From NCBI GenBank assembly GCA_016870095.1, contig VGCI01000002.1, forward strand, positions 228,213 to 292,212: a stretch of DNA of 64,000 nt, in the 5' to 3' direction. The DNA is from Alphaproteobacteria bacterium. Lineage in GTDB: Bacteria; Pseudomonadota; Alphaproteobacteria; Paracaedibacterales; VGCI01. The translations under genes and the position numbers were made by a program. The notes under the pieces were generated by a model. It worked only from the letters and a program-made list of their open reading frames with translations. It was not told the DNA's origin and did not search any database. How positions within the stretch are numbered: the stretch's first letter is position 1; every line of letters starts with the position of its first letter. Below are positions 48,195 through 56,812 of this stretch, one piece after another.

Positions 48195-49850
48195 GTGATG
48201 ATAAACATGAGAAAAAATCTATTTAACTTGAAATTATTCACAAAAGGAGGCATTTTCGCTTCCCTACTGGTAGTCGCAACGTATGCCGGGCAAAATCTTC
48301 CCTCAAACTCGCAATATCCTGCAAAAGAGGAGGCTCCCGCCGCTTCATCCAAATCGGAAAATAAGCCAGCATCGACTGCAGCTCCTGCAAAAGGAGCAAA
48401 ATCTGGAGATGCACCGGCTACACCCGCTGCTGCTCCCGCCTCAACAGCACCGGTTCCCTCAGAAGCTAAGAATCTTATTGTTGATGCGCCACCAAAAGGT
48501 ATTCCCCCCGTCCCAGTGAAAGACGTTGGTGTAGCCACAACAAAACGCATCAAATTAGCCAATCATGGAACACAAGTTATTAATTTAAAACAAGCAGGGG
48601 GACAGGTCTTGTTGACAGATCCAAAAATAGCAGACGTCCAACTGGTAACCCCCTCAACGTTATATGTTTATGGTCGTTCTCCCGGCAATACAGAAATTGT
48701 TGTCACGGGACAAGATATGCAAACAGCCTATCGTTACGAAGTCCAAGTTGTTTCTGACTATCGCGAGTTAGAAAATTTGATTCATGGATTTGTTCCTAAC
48801 AACAAAATAAAAGTTCATTCTGTACCCGACGGGCTGCTCCTTCAAGGCTCAGTTGAGTCTGCAAAACAAGCTGAAGATATTCGCTCTCTTGCACAACGTT
48901 ATGTTGGGACACAAGGTACGGTTGTTAATCAACTTAAAGTCAAAGGTTCAACGCAAATTAGCTTAAAAGTAAAAATTGCTGAAGTTAAGCGAAATGTCGT
49001 GAATCAATTGGGAATTAACTGGTCAACAGCACCCATACAAAACTTCAAGTTCGGGTTGTTTACGGGCCGCCCCAGCACCGTTATTAGCGCCGCTACAGGT
49101 TTACCCGTAAACTTTTTCCCCTCTTCAACAACACCGCAAAAAAGCAGTATTGGCGCCAACTTCAAATCAAATTTTGGAAAAACAAATTTTTCCGCTTTAA
49201 TTGATGCCCTTGCTCAAGAAAGCTTAGCTACAGTTCTAGCAGAACCAACCTTGGTGACACGTTCGGGAGAAGAAGCAAGTTTCCTTGTTGGCGGTGAATA
49301 TCCTTACCCAATTTCTCAAGGATATGGACAAAATTTGACAGTAACAATTCAATTTAAACCTTATGGTATTAGTCTTTCTTTCGTCCCCGTTGTCATTGGA
49401 GATATGATCAGTCTTCGTGTTCGTCCAGAGGTGAGCGGACTTGACAATACCGTCACAATTACGGATCAAAATGGAAATAAAATTCCTTCCATTCAAACGC
49501 GTCGCGCCGAAAGCACGATGGAAATGGCTAATGGACAAAGCATGATTATGGCGGGGCTTCTAACCGACCAAACTGCTGGCACCATCAACAATCTCCCTGG
49601 TTTGGCAGATATTCCAATTTTGGGCGCGTTATTCCGTTCCGTCGATTATCAAAATGAAAAAACGGAATTAGTGATCATTGTTACGCCTTACATTGTAGAA
49701 CCTATCGACAATCCAGAAGATGTCATTCTCCCGACACAAGGCTTAAAGTTTGCTAAACTGTTGGAAATGATTTTATACAAGCACATAAATGAAGCGACAG
49801 GTGCGGCACCTTGCCCATCCTTGATTGGCAACGCAGGTTTTTACTTTTAA
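48195..49850 (+). CDS. cpaC: Tad pilus secretin CpaC/RcpA
   Basis: Outer-membrane channel for the Flp pilus. After a signal peptide (about 10-30) comes an Ala/Pro/Lys-rich segment (40-110), then the BON/secretin N domains (KRIKLANHGTQVINL, ADVQLVTPSTLYVYGRSPGNTEIVV) and the secretin core (VLAEPTLVTRSGEEASFLVGGEYP, SFVPVVIG, NNLPGLADIPILGALFRS, TELVIIVTPYIVEP). The low-complexity Ala/Pro region is longer than in typical CpaC. Start may be GTG 48195, ATG 48198 or ATG 48207. Confidence 0.94.
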   Translation: MMINMRKNLFNLKLFTKGGIFASLLVVATYAGQNLPSNSQYPAKEEAPAASSKSENKPASTAAPAKGAKSGDAPATPAAAPASTAPVPSEAKNLIVDAPPKGIPPVPVKDVGVATTKRIKLANHGTQVINLKQAGGQVLLTDPKIADVQLVTPSTLYVYGRSPGNTEIVVTGQDMQTAYRYEVQVVSDYRELENLIHGFVPNNKIKVHSVPDGLLLQGSVESAKQAEDIRSLAQRYVGTQGTVVNQLKVKGSTQISLKVKIAEVKRNVVNQLGINWSTAPIQNFKFGLFTGRPSTVISAATGLPVNFFPSSTTPQKSSIGANFKSNFGKTNFSALIDALAQESLATVLAEPTLVTRSGEEASFLVGGEYPYPISQGYGQNLTVTIQFKPYGISLSFVPVVIGDMISLRVRPEVSGLDNTVTITDQNGNKIPSIQTRRAESTMEMANGQSMIMAGLLTDQTAGTINNLPGLADIPILGALFRSVDYQNEKTELVIIVTPYIVEPIDNPEDVILPTQGLKFAKLLEMILYKHINEATGAAPCPSLIGNAGFYF

Positions 49851-49862
49851 AAGTGAGATAAT

Positions 49863-50564
49863 ATGATGAAAACAAGAAATCCGAACCTGAAAATGAGCAA
49901 AGTAAGTATAGCTCTTTTGATGCTTTTAAGTTTAGAGGGGTGTGAAGTCCCCAATAAACAAGAAATCCCTATGCCCGAAAAACCTTATATCTTGAAGCAT
50001 GACACGAAGTTATATACCGTCCATTTTCACGGCCGTAACAGCAAACTTTCTGAACCAGAGAGGGTCCGCCTCCTAGCGGCCATAAAACCTTCAGGCCCTG
50101 GAAAAATGTCAACTCATGTTACAATTCCCAATAAGGGATCACGTCTAGATAAGCAGCGCTTAAAAAATCTTATTCGTACGTTGTTAGAATCAGGTGTAAA
50201 AGCAAAACAAATTCACAAAAATGACAAATTATCGAAAGCGAGCGGGAACTCAATTGAGATTGTCCTAGATACCTATCACGCTATTCCTCCCCTTTGTCCT
50301 AACTGGTCGACCCAATATGGATCCGGTTATAGCAGAGGTCAGACCGGGAATTTTGGCTGTGCAACTGCTGCCAATTTCTTGTTAATGTTAGATGATCCCA
50401 TTATTCTCTTCAAAGGCGAACAAAGCGTAAGTCGTGACGCGGCTCGAGATTCCCTCGCGATAGCAGATCATCGAGCTGGCAAGGATAAAGGTAAGTGGCT
50501 AAAAGTTGAAAAATCTGAAGGAGCTGGTGGCTCTTCTGGTTCCGCTAGTGGTGGAGGTCAATAA
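49863..50564 (+). CDS. cpaD: pilus assembly lipoprotein CpaD
   Basis: The 233-residue lipoprotein has a lipobox in LLMLLSLEGC. A CpaD domain follows: VHFHGRNSKLSEPERVRLLA, IPNKGSRLDKQRLKNLIRTL and the conserved C-terminal PPLCPNWSTQYGS ... NFGCATAANFLLMLDDP. It belongs to the secretin complex at the outer membrane. It ends in a Gly/Ser tail, and its TAA overlaps the cpaE ATG (TAATG). Confidence 0.9.
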   Translation: MMKTRNPNLKMSKVSIALLMLLSLEGCEVPNKQEIPMPEKPYILKHDTKLYTVHFHGRNSKLSEPERVRLLAAIKPSGPGKMSTHVTIPNKGSRLDKQRLKNLIRTLLESGVKAKQIHKNDKLSKASGNSIEIVLDTYHAIPPLCPNWSTQYGSGYSRGQTGNFGCATAANFLLMLDDPIILFKGEQSVSRDAARDSLAIADHRAGKDKGKWLKVEKSEGAGGSSGSASGGGQ

Positions 50565-51769
50565 TGACAAAAATAGATTTCGATAGTTTCGACGTTGCTT
50601 GCTTTACGCAAGATGAAGGAACGGGGTCCGCGGTAGCTGAAGCCATTTCAAGACTCGGAGATATTCAATATAAAATATTCCCCGGGGACTTGACCCACGC
50701 TATTGAATATACCAAGTCATCTGCCCGGTGTAAGGTTTTATGTGTCGATTGTAGCAAAAGTGACTTGCTTATTTCCGATGTAGAAAAACTGATGGAATTT
50801 TGTCCGCCAGACACAAATGTCATTATTTTAGGAGATAGAAATGAAGTCAGTATCTTTCGAGATTTGATGAAATTAAATATCTCGGACTATTTAGTTAAAC
50901 CTGCAAGCGCAGAAATTATTTCCCGCTCTCTCAGTGTTGCCTTAAAACTTGATACGAATGAATCTCTCACACGGAAAAAACGTGCAGGTAAAGTCATTCT
51001 CTTTTTAGGAACTGTTGGGGGAATTGGTACAACTACCTTAGCAACAAATACAGCTGTTATGATTGCTTCAGAAGTTGGCAAAAAAGTTGTTTTGATTGAT
51101 GGCGATTTCCAATTTGGAAATGTAAGAACTCTTCTTGATTTGCCTGCATCTCACGCGCTTCATGATGCCCTTGAAAGCCCTGATCGTATTGATGATGTGT
51201 TTCTTGAGCAATCCATGGGTGAATATGGAGACCGCTTACGTGTCATTAGTTCAGAAGAATCTTTAAACGAGTATCTTGAACTAGATCAAGAACGTCTCGC
51301 AAATCTTGACCACCTTATGGAACTTATTACATCTAAATTTCATTATATTGTTATTGATTTATCTCGCCACCATCCCGTTTTATGGCGCTATTTTAATCGA
51401 CATGCAAATATGGTGTTTTTCGTAACGGGTTTAAATATTACTTCTCTCAGAGACACGTTAAGGATATCGAGTGTTTTAGCCGAAGAAAAAGACACTAAAA
51501 CGCATTCTATTATCCTTAGCCATACGCATGAAAAGCAAACCATTAAACGTGAACGATTTGAAGAGTTGCTGGGTCAAAAAATTGACATTGAAGTTGCCTA
51601 TAACTCTGGAGCTTCTGGAGCCGCTGATTTAGGCGTACCTTTAGCAACCAAAAGTCAAGGGTTCAGAACAGATATCAATAAAATTGTGGAAGTCATTACT
51701 GGATCGAGCATTCGAAAGAATCAAGCTCCCTTTCTTACAAAAATTGCCAAAAGTCTCACAGGACGGTAA
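50564..51769 (+). CDS. cpaE: pilus localisation ATPase CpaE/TadZ
   Basis: Protein of the ParA/MinD superfamily that targets the Tad machine to the pole. An N-terminal receiver-like domain (about 1-130, lacking a clear phospho-Asp pattern) precedes the ATPase domain with the degenerate P-loop TVGGIGTTTLATNTA, where the signature Lys is absent as in the CpaE family, and VVLIDGDFQFGNVRTLLDLP. It is the last Tad gene here; cpaF, tadB and tadC would normally follow but do not. Confidence 0.92.
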   Translation: MTKIDFDSFDVACFTQDEGTGSAVAEAISRLGDIQYKIFPGDLTHAIEYTKSSARCKVLCVDCSKSDLLISDVEKLMEFCPPDTNVIILGDRNEVSIFRDLMKLNISDYLVKPASAEIISRSLSVALKLDTNESLTRKKRAGKVILFLGTVGGIGTTTLATNTAVMIASEVGKKVVLIDGDFQFGNVRTLLDLPASHALHDALESPDRIDDVFLEQSMGEYGDRLRVISSEESLNEYLELDQERLANLDHLMELITSKFHYIVIDLSRHHPVLWRYFNRHANMVFFVTGLNITSLRDTLRISSVLAEEKDTKTHSIILSHTHEKQTIKRERFEELLGQKIDIEVAYNSGASGAADLGVPLATKSQGFRTDINKIVEVITGSSIRKNQAPFLTKIAKSLTGR

Positions 51770-51774
51770 AGCAA

Positions 51775-51828
51775 AAACACACTCCCTTGATTAAAAGAGA
51801 CCCCATCGTGCGAGTCTCTTGTGTGTTT
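51775..51828 (+). terminator. nested stem-loop after cpaE, probable operon end
   Basis: An inner stem AAGAGAC (51795-51801)/GTCTCTT (51814-51820) is directly extended by an outer stem AAACACAC (51775-51782)/GTGTGTTT (51821-51828), with a 12-base bulge on the left side only. It begins five bases beyond the cpaE stop. There is no long T run, so it may instead be an RNA-stabilising or regulatory structure. Confidence 0.45.
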
Positions 51829-51854
51829 AGTGCGCACTTGCTACCATTCCCTTC

Positions 51855-53207
51855 ATGAATGATGAAGACTCCTTAAGCGCCCGTTTAAAACGATATAGCC
51901 AAGTTTCCTCTGCTGTAGGGGGATTGGCGGCTCGATTGGTTGGGCAAAAATTATTTGGTATTGAAATTGATCAAGCTTCCCATGCTCAAGGGTTAACAAG
52001 CGTCCTGGGAAACTTAAAAGGCCCCTTGATGAAGGTTGGTCAATTTCTCGCAACCGTCCCAGGTGCTCTACCGCCTGAATATGCCGAAATGTTCTTATCT
52101 TTGCAAATGAACGCACCTCCTATGGGGTGGGCCTTTGTGCGCCGACGCATGGTTCGGGAACTCGGAGCCGATTGGCAAAATCGCTTCTTAGAATTCTCAC
52201 AACAAGCCATCGCGGCAGCTTCACTTGGTCAAGTGCATCGCGCCAAAGATACTATGGGCAATAATTTGGCTTGTAAACTCCAATATCCCGCTATGGCCTC
52301 AATTATTCAAGCTGATCTTGCCCAACTCAAGTTAGTCCTATCCCTATACGAGAATTGGAGTTCCGCACTCGACACAACAGAAGTCCAAGAAGAAATTGCT
52401 TTACGTCTCGCTGAAGAACTTGATTACCAAAATGAAGCTCAAAATATTGCAATCTATCAACATATTTTTCAAGGCAAAGAGGACACATACGCTGTCCATA
52501 TTCCCACCGTTTCCAATGATCTATCTACCAAAAGATTACTGACCCTCTCCTGGATGGACGGACAATCACTTTTAACCAAAACAGAAGCACCCGAAGAAGA
52601 GCGCAATATCTTAAGTCGTCAACTATTCATGGCTTGGTATTACCCTTTTTATCATTTTGGAGTTATTCATGGAGACCCTCATCCTGGAAATTACACAGTA
52701 CGAGAAAACAATCATTTGAATATTCTTGATTTTGGGTGTGTGCGTATTTTCCCTCCCCCTTTTATTCAAGGTGTCATTGACCTCTATAGAGCTCTCCAAC
52801 AAGAGAATCAGGACTTAGCCGTTAAGGCCTACGAGGCTTGGGGCTTCAAAAATTTAAACAAGGAAATGATCGATATCATTACGCAATGGGCACGCCTGCT
52901 CTATAGCCCCCTTCTTGATGATCGTGTACGACCCATTCAAGACATTTTGGACGGCAGTTTAGGCTGGGAAACGGCAACCAAAGTCCATGCAGAATTGGAA
53001 CGCCTGGGTGGCATCCGGCCGCCTAAGGAGTTTGTCTTTATGGATAGAGCTGCTGTGGGAATTGGATCTGTTATTATGCGCTTAAAAGCCGAACAAAATT
53101 GGCACCAGCTTTTTGAAGGATTGATTGAAAACTTTGATATTGACCAAGTTGAACGTCGTCAAAAATTAGCCCTAAATATTAAGAGTTCTGGAAATTATCG
53201 GACTTAG
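51855..53207 (+). CDS. ABC1/UbiB-family atypical kinase
   Basis: The 450-residue protein of the UbiB/ADCK family is linked to ubiquinone biosynthesis. It has the family KxGQ motif (GPLMKVGQFLATVPGALP), the Ala-rich loop replacing the P-loop (AAASLGQVHRA), ACKLQYP with the catalytic Lys, EELDYQNEA, HGDPHPGNY and ILDFGCVR (metal-binding DFG). It lacks the C-terminal membrane helices of E. coli UbiB, so naming it ubiB would be premature. Its TAG overlaps the stop of the convergent DUF2608 gene by four bases. Confidence 0.88.
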   Translation: MNDEDSLSARLKRYSQVSSAVGGLAARLVGQKLFGIEIDQASHAQGLTSVLGNLKGPLMKVGQFLATVPGALPPEYAEMFLSLQMNAPPMGWAFVRRRMVRELGADWQNRFLEFSQQAIAAASLGQVHRAKDTMGNNLACKLQYPAMASIIQADLAQLKLVLSLYENWSSALDTTEVQEEIALRLAEELDYQNEAQNIAIYQHIFQGKEDTYAVHIPTVSNDLSTKRLLTLSWMDGQSLLTKTEAPEEERNILSRQLFMAWYYPFYHFGVIHGDPHPGNYTVRENNHLNILDFGCVRIFPPPFIQGVIDLYRALQQENQDLAVKAYEAWGFKNLNKEMIDIITQWARLLYSPLLDDRVRPIQDILDGSLGWETATKVHAELERLGGIRPPKEFVFMDRAAVGIGSVIMRLKAEQNWHQLFEGLIENFDIDQVERRQKLALNIKSSGNYRT

Positions 53208-54073
53208 AAATTGACAGCTTTTGCTTTTTCAGCAAGTCCTTCCCAAAATTTTTGAAAGTCCTCTTTTGAGATATCTGTAGGAGCATAATCATAAGCCGCT
53301 TGATACTCAAGGCCAATAAATTGAATCGATGAATCATACGCCTTCAAGGATCTTCCCACATCTTCAAGATTTTTCTTACGATCATCCACCAATATAACCA
53401 CTTTAGGATACCGACATTTACCTACTTTTATCAAATGGGAAGGGCCCATGTGCTTTAAAAATGCAACAAAAGTTTCTCCTTTTGTCACATTACGCTCTCC
53501 ATTTGAGGATAAAATTCCGTTGTATAAAAGCGGGAAGTATCCTCCATAGTGAGGGAAATCCATAAAAGGCACACAAGGAGGAAATTGTGTCCGTTTCTTG
53601 GCAAAGTCGAGTCCTATTTTTTGTAAATGATCTTTACGCAGGACAAGTACCTTATTCTTATATCCCGGTAATTTTCCGGTTAAAACAGCCGTAAAGGCAA
53701 TAGTTCCCACACCCTTTTTTTGAAGATTTTTAATACGGTGTGGCGTATCTGCTTCCACCAGTTTTTGGGGTGTTGTTAGAACAAGAAGGGTGTGCATAAG
53801 ATCGATTTGGAGAGGCGATAACTTTCCCAGAATTCTTTTATAAACATCCTTATATTTTTTTAAAACTGGATAATAGGTAGCTGGATGCTCTGATTGAATT
53901 AATGTCATATCAATATCAAAAGCAACCCAAACATCCTCAGGCTTGTGCACCTTTAAAACTTGCTCAACTTTGGCTTGAACCTCTTTCATAACTTTAATAG
54001 AAAAAATTTGTGCTTGAGTTGACGATGATAAAATACATACCATCATAATGATTCCAAATAATGTCGAGAGCAT
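53204..54073 (-). CDS. exported DUF2608 (HAD-like) protein
   Basis: About 289 residues with a signal peptide (LFGIIMMVCILSSSTQA). The mature protein has a HAD-type start (WVAFDIDMTLIQSEHP, DxDxT) and a later acidic motif (VVILVDDRKKNLEDVG) fitting HAD motif IV, as in DUF2608 proteins known from Legionella and intracellular alphaproteobacteria. The enzymatic activity is unproven. ATG 54073 is preferred to TTG 54079; both overlap a small hairpin (TTCAAC/GTTGAA, 54075-54091). The stop overlaps that of the ABC1 kinase gene. Confidence 0.75.
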   Translation of the reverse strand: MLSTLFGIIMMVCILSSSTQAQIFSIKVMKEVQAKVEQVLKVHKPEDVWVAFDIDMTLIQSEHPATYYPVLKKYKDVYKRILGKLSPLQIDLMHTLLVLTTPQKLVEADTPHRIKNLQKKGVGTIAFTAVLTGKLPGYKNKVLVLRKDHLQKIGLDFAKKRTQFPPCVPFMDFPHYGGYFPLLYNGILSSNGERNVTKGETFVAFLKHMGPSHLIKVGKCRYPKVVILVDDRKKNLEDVGRSLKAYDSSIQFIGLEYQAAYDYAPTDISKEDFQKFWEGLAEKAKAVNF

Positions 54074-54196
54074 GTTCAACCCGATGTTGAATTTTTACCC
54101 TCTATTTTATCACAAAATTGGAATGACGGGTTAATTTTTATTTTAAAAAATGAGATAGGTTTCAAAAGGGTGCTCCTGCCTCCCTTCACAATATGT

Positions 54197-55969
54197 CTAT
54201 GTCCGCGCATAAGCTCCTGGAGCATCTTCAATGACATGCTTCTTGTGAATTATTCGCGCAGAAACCTTCCTACCCTCAAAAGGAACTAACCATTGTCGCC
54301 ATTCATTCCACCAAGATCCAGCCTGATAGGTTGCCTCTTTTAGCCACTCGTCGGCTTCCATGGATAACGAATCACCTTTCCAGAAATGATGTTTATTAAG
54401 CTCTGGGGGATTGAAAATTCCTTTTAGGTGACCCGCTCCTACCAAAATAAATTTTTGTGCGGAAGATTTGGTCACTTGAGTTAGTGCATAGACTGATTGC
54501 CAAGGAGCAATATGATCTTCATAAGCCGCCACAATAAATAAGGGAGATGATACTTGTTGCAGCTGTAATGGTGTATCTTCTATAGAGAGTCCTCCCCGAA
54601 CAATCAATCGATTTTCAATGAGAAAATCTCGCAAATAGGTGCTGTGCATCTTAACCGGCATTCGCAAAGCATCACATGTCCAATAAAGCATGTCAAAAGG
54701 AAAGGGTTCATGACCCAATAGGTAGTGATTTACATCTGATGACCATATTAAATCATTGGTCCGCAGCAAATTAAACGCCTGGACCATATATTGACCTTCT
54801 AAATACCCTTTGGTGGCAACATATTCTTCTAATTTCTTTTGCTGACGATCATATCGATAAATCCCCAATTCATCAATTTTGCTGTAATCAAAGGGAGTTG
54901 CTAGAAATGTTGCAGAGGCGATGCGCGTATCTTTTTTGGCCTTCAAGTAGGCCATTAATACCATAAGCAACGTGCCTCCAGAACAATATGCCAGCGTATT
55001 AACTTTCTCTTCTGCAGTGATTTGACACACTTCATCAAGCGCTGCGTTGACCCCATTTAAGACATAATCCGTTAGGGTTTTATTTTTTTGACGTTCGTCC
55101 GGGTTAACCCAAGACATTATGAATACCGTAAGGCCAGACTCAACGGCCCACTTTATAAAGGAATTTTCGGCACTTAAATCAAATATATAATATTTATTGA
55201 TCCAGGGTGGCACTATCAACAAAGGCTGTTGAGCAACTTTTGTTGTTTTGGGTTCATATTGTATAAGTTGAAATAGATCATTTTGAAAGACAACTTTTCC
55301 CGGTGTCAAACCTAAATTTTCACCCAATTCAAACCCCTTCTTAGGGCCCCTTGCAACTTTAATTTTCGGGCTTTTTGATCTTGGACTCGAGGAGGTTAAT
55401 GCCCCTTCCAAATTTGCCACATTTGACGAAGAATGAGTTGTCAAAGAGAGAGCATCAGCCAGATGGCGCGTATAAAGTCCTAATTTTTTACTTATAAGCG
55501 GATCAAGACCGTCTATTCGACTTGCTACATCTTTTAAAAAGCGCACATTCAAAATATAAGATTGATGAAGCAAATGGAAAAATGGATGATCATCCCATGC
55601 TCCTTTTTGATCCTGGGTTATTTGAGAATTCAGGTTAGTTTTTATGGTCTTTTTTTGAAAATGATTCAAAGTAGATTGTAGAAAATCTTGAACATCTACC
55701 AATCCCTTTTCGGGGATTTCCTCTTCATTCGTCGCTTGATCCGACAGTTTTTTTAAGGTTTGCGAGAACGTATTTATTACTTCCTGGGGCTTAAAAAGCC
55801 CCTCATCTACCCAAGGGGCCGAAGGAATATCTGCTACTTTCATGTATTGAGCCATTAACTTATGATTTTCTGATGCAATTTTTTTCCACTTATCCTTCCA
55901 TTTCCCTGAAGTTCCATAAGAACTCCCCGGAGACGGTAGGGTTTCAAATTCCTTTGGTTGCTTCGCCAT
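54197..55969 (-). CDS. phaC: class I poly(3-hydroxyalkanoate) synthase
   Basis: Polymerises hydroxyacyl-CoA to storage polyester. The 590-residue product shows the PhaC N-terminal region, VPPWINKYYIFDL, the lipase-like box LAYCSGGTLL with nucleophile Cys329, the acid in AAYEDHIAPW and the His in VGAGHLKGIFNPP. The linker 180-210 is Ser-rich and somewhat longer than usual. phaA, phaB and phasin genes are not nearby. It runs divergently from a small lipoprotein gene. Confidence 0.95.
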   Translation of the reverse strand: MAKQPKEFETLPSPGSSYGTSGKWKDKWKKIASENHKLMAQYMKVADIPSAPWVDEGLFKPQEVINTFSQTLKKLSDQATNEEEIPEKGLVDVQDFLQSTLNHFQKKTIKTNLNSQITQDQKGAWDDHPFFHLLHQSYILNVRFLKDVASRIDGLDPLISKKLGLYTRHLADALSLTTHSSSNVANLEGALTSSSPRSKSPKIKVARGPKKGFELGENLGLTPGKVVFQNDLFQLIQYEPKTTKVAQQPLLIVPPWINKYYIFDLSAENSFIKWAVESGLTVFIMSWVNPDERQKNKTLTDYVLNGVNAALDEVCQITAEEKVNTLAYCSGGTLLMVLMAYLKAKKDTRIASATFLATPFDYSKIDELGIYRYDRQQKKLEEYVATKGYLEGQYMVQAFNLLRTNDLIWSSDVNHYLLGHEPFPFDMLYWTCDALRMPVKMHSTYLRDFLIENRLIVRGGLSIEDTPLQLQQVSSPLFIVAAYEDHIAPWQSVYALTQVTKSSAQKFILVGAGHLKGIFNPPELNKHHFWKGDSLSMEADEWLKEATYQAGSWWNEWRQWLVPFEGRKVSARIIHKKHVIEDAPGAYART

Positions 55970-56028
55970 GGTTGAATGCTCTAAAGTAGGGTTGTATATG
56001 TCTAACGTAATGGTAAAAGATTAATAAA

Positions 56029-56289
56029 ATGTATAAAATACTCGGAATAGGTGTAACGTTCCTTTTATCAGCTTGCACAACAGATCCCGTATCAGAGGAA
56101 GCCTATGAAGCGCCCCAAGGACAATTCCCCCTCTTAGGCAATATACCCAATCGAGACTCAATTCCGCCCTTTGAAGACATTAGCCTTCAACAAAAACGTC
56201 TTCGCCGCGAAATTGAAGAAGCTTCTCAAAAACAAACAGAAATCTTAAAATCTGAAAAGAAATTAACAATTCCGCAAACCACCCCTTGA
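56029..56289 (+). CDS. small lipoprotein
   Basis: The 86-residue product has a lipobox (GVTFLLSAC, Cys near 17). The mature region has a short Pro-rich segment then a charged helix (SLQQKRLRREIEEASQKQTE). No strong ribosome binding site precedes ATG 56029. I do not recognise the family, though the size and layout resemble small envelope lipoproteins. It is divergent from phaC and 61 bases before another lipoprotein gene. Confidence 0.65.
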   Translation: MYKILGIGVTFLLSACTTDPVSEEAYEAPQGQFPLLGNIPNRDSIPPFEDISLQQKRLRREIEEASQKQTEILKSEKKLTIPQTTP

Positions 56290-56350
56290 TTTTCAATCCG
56301 ATCACCCTAGTTTTATAAAGGTAGGAATAGAAATTTTATAGGAGTGTATT

Positions 56351-56611
56351 ATGAAAAAAAATTTTGTTGCCATTAGTTGTGCTGCTTGTCTCTTATTATC
56401 AGCATGCTCAACCCCTCAAGGCACAAATCAATATAATGGTACCTTACTCGGTGCCGGCGGAGGCGCACTTGCTGGTGGACTTATAGGGTCCAGTATGGGA
56501 GGTGGCAGCGGGGCTCTTTTGGGGGCTGGTATTGGTGGTTTAGCGGGTGGTTTCGCTGGCAACCAAATTGGCAAGAGCATGGATGATAATCATCGCCATG
56601 GCCGTTATTAA
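56351..56611 (+). CDS. glycine-zipper lipoprotein
   Basis: The 86-residue product has a lipobox (ACLLLSAC, Cys near 19) and a glycine-zipper membrane region (about 32-75: GAGGGALAGGLIGSSMGGG and GAGIGGLAGGFAGNQIG). It resembles the Rickettsia 17-kDa antigen and SlyB/OmpA-type 2TM glycine-zipper proteins but lacks their C-terminal domain. GGAG seven bases before the ATG supports the start. Its TAA lies inside a perfect hairpin. Confidence 0.85.
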   Translation: MKKNFVAISCAACLLLSACSTPQGTNQYNGTLLGAGGGALAGGLIGSSMGGGSGALLGAGIGGLAGGFAGNQIGKSMDDNHRHGRY

Positions 56612-56624
56612 GCCTAAGGCTTAA
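56608..56624 (+). other. short hairpin over the stop codon of the glycine-zipper gene
   Basis: TTAAGCC (56608-56614) and GGCTTAA (56618-56624) form a perfect 7-base stem with a three-base loop that includes the stop codon. Its arms share the AAGCC/GGCTT core with the larger hairpin 22 bases downstream, so alternative pairing between them is possible. Confidence 0.4.
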
Positions 56625-56645
56625 CATTTATAGTCTAAAAACATC

Positions 56646-56684
56646 TTCTAAGCCATTGGGACTAAAAATTCCAATGGCTTAGAA
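56646..56684 (+). terminator. strong 14-base-stem terminator
   Basis: TTCTAAGCCATTGG (56646-56659) pairs perfectly with CCAATGGCTTAGAA (56671-56684) around an 11-base loop, followed by a T-rich tract. It is the most stable hairpin noticed in the window and should end transcription of the two lipoprotein genes. Confidence 0.7.
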
Positions 56685-56812
56685 AGCTTTATTTGTTTCT
56701 CCGCCTCCCTTTCCCTACGAGACTTTTCTGAAGCCAAATCATTAAAATAACTTTGAAAATAAGCTAAGGTTTGCTATGCATTTTTGAGAGAGACGGAAAG
56801 AGGGTTTTGGGA

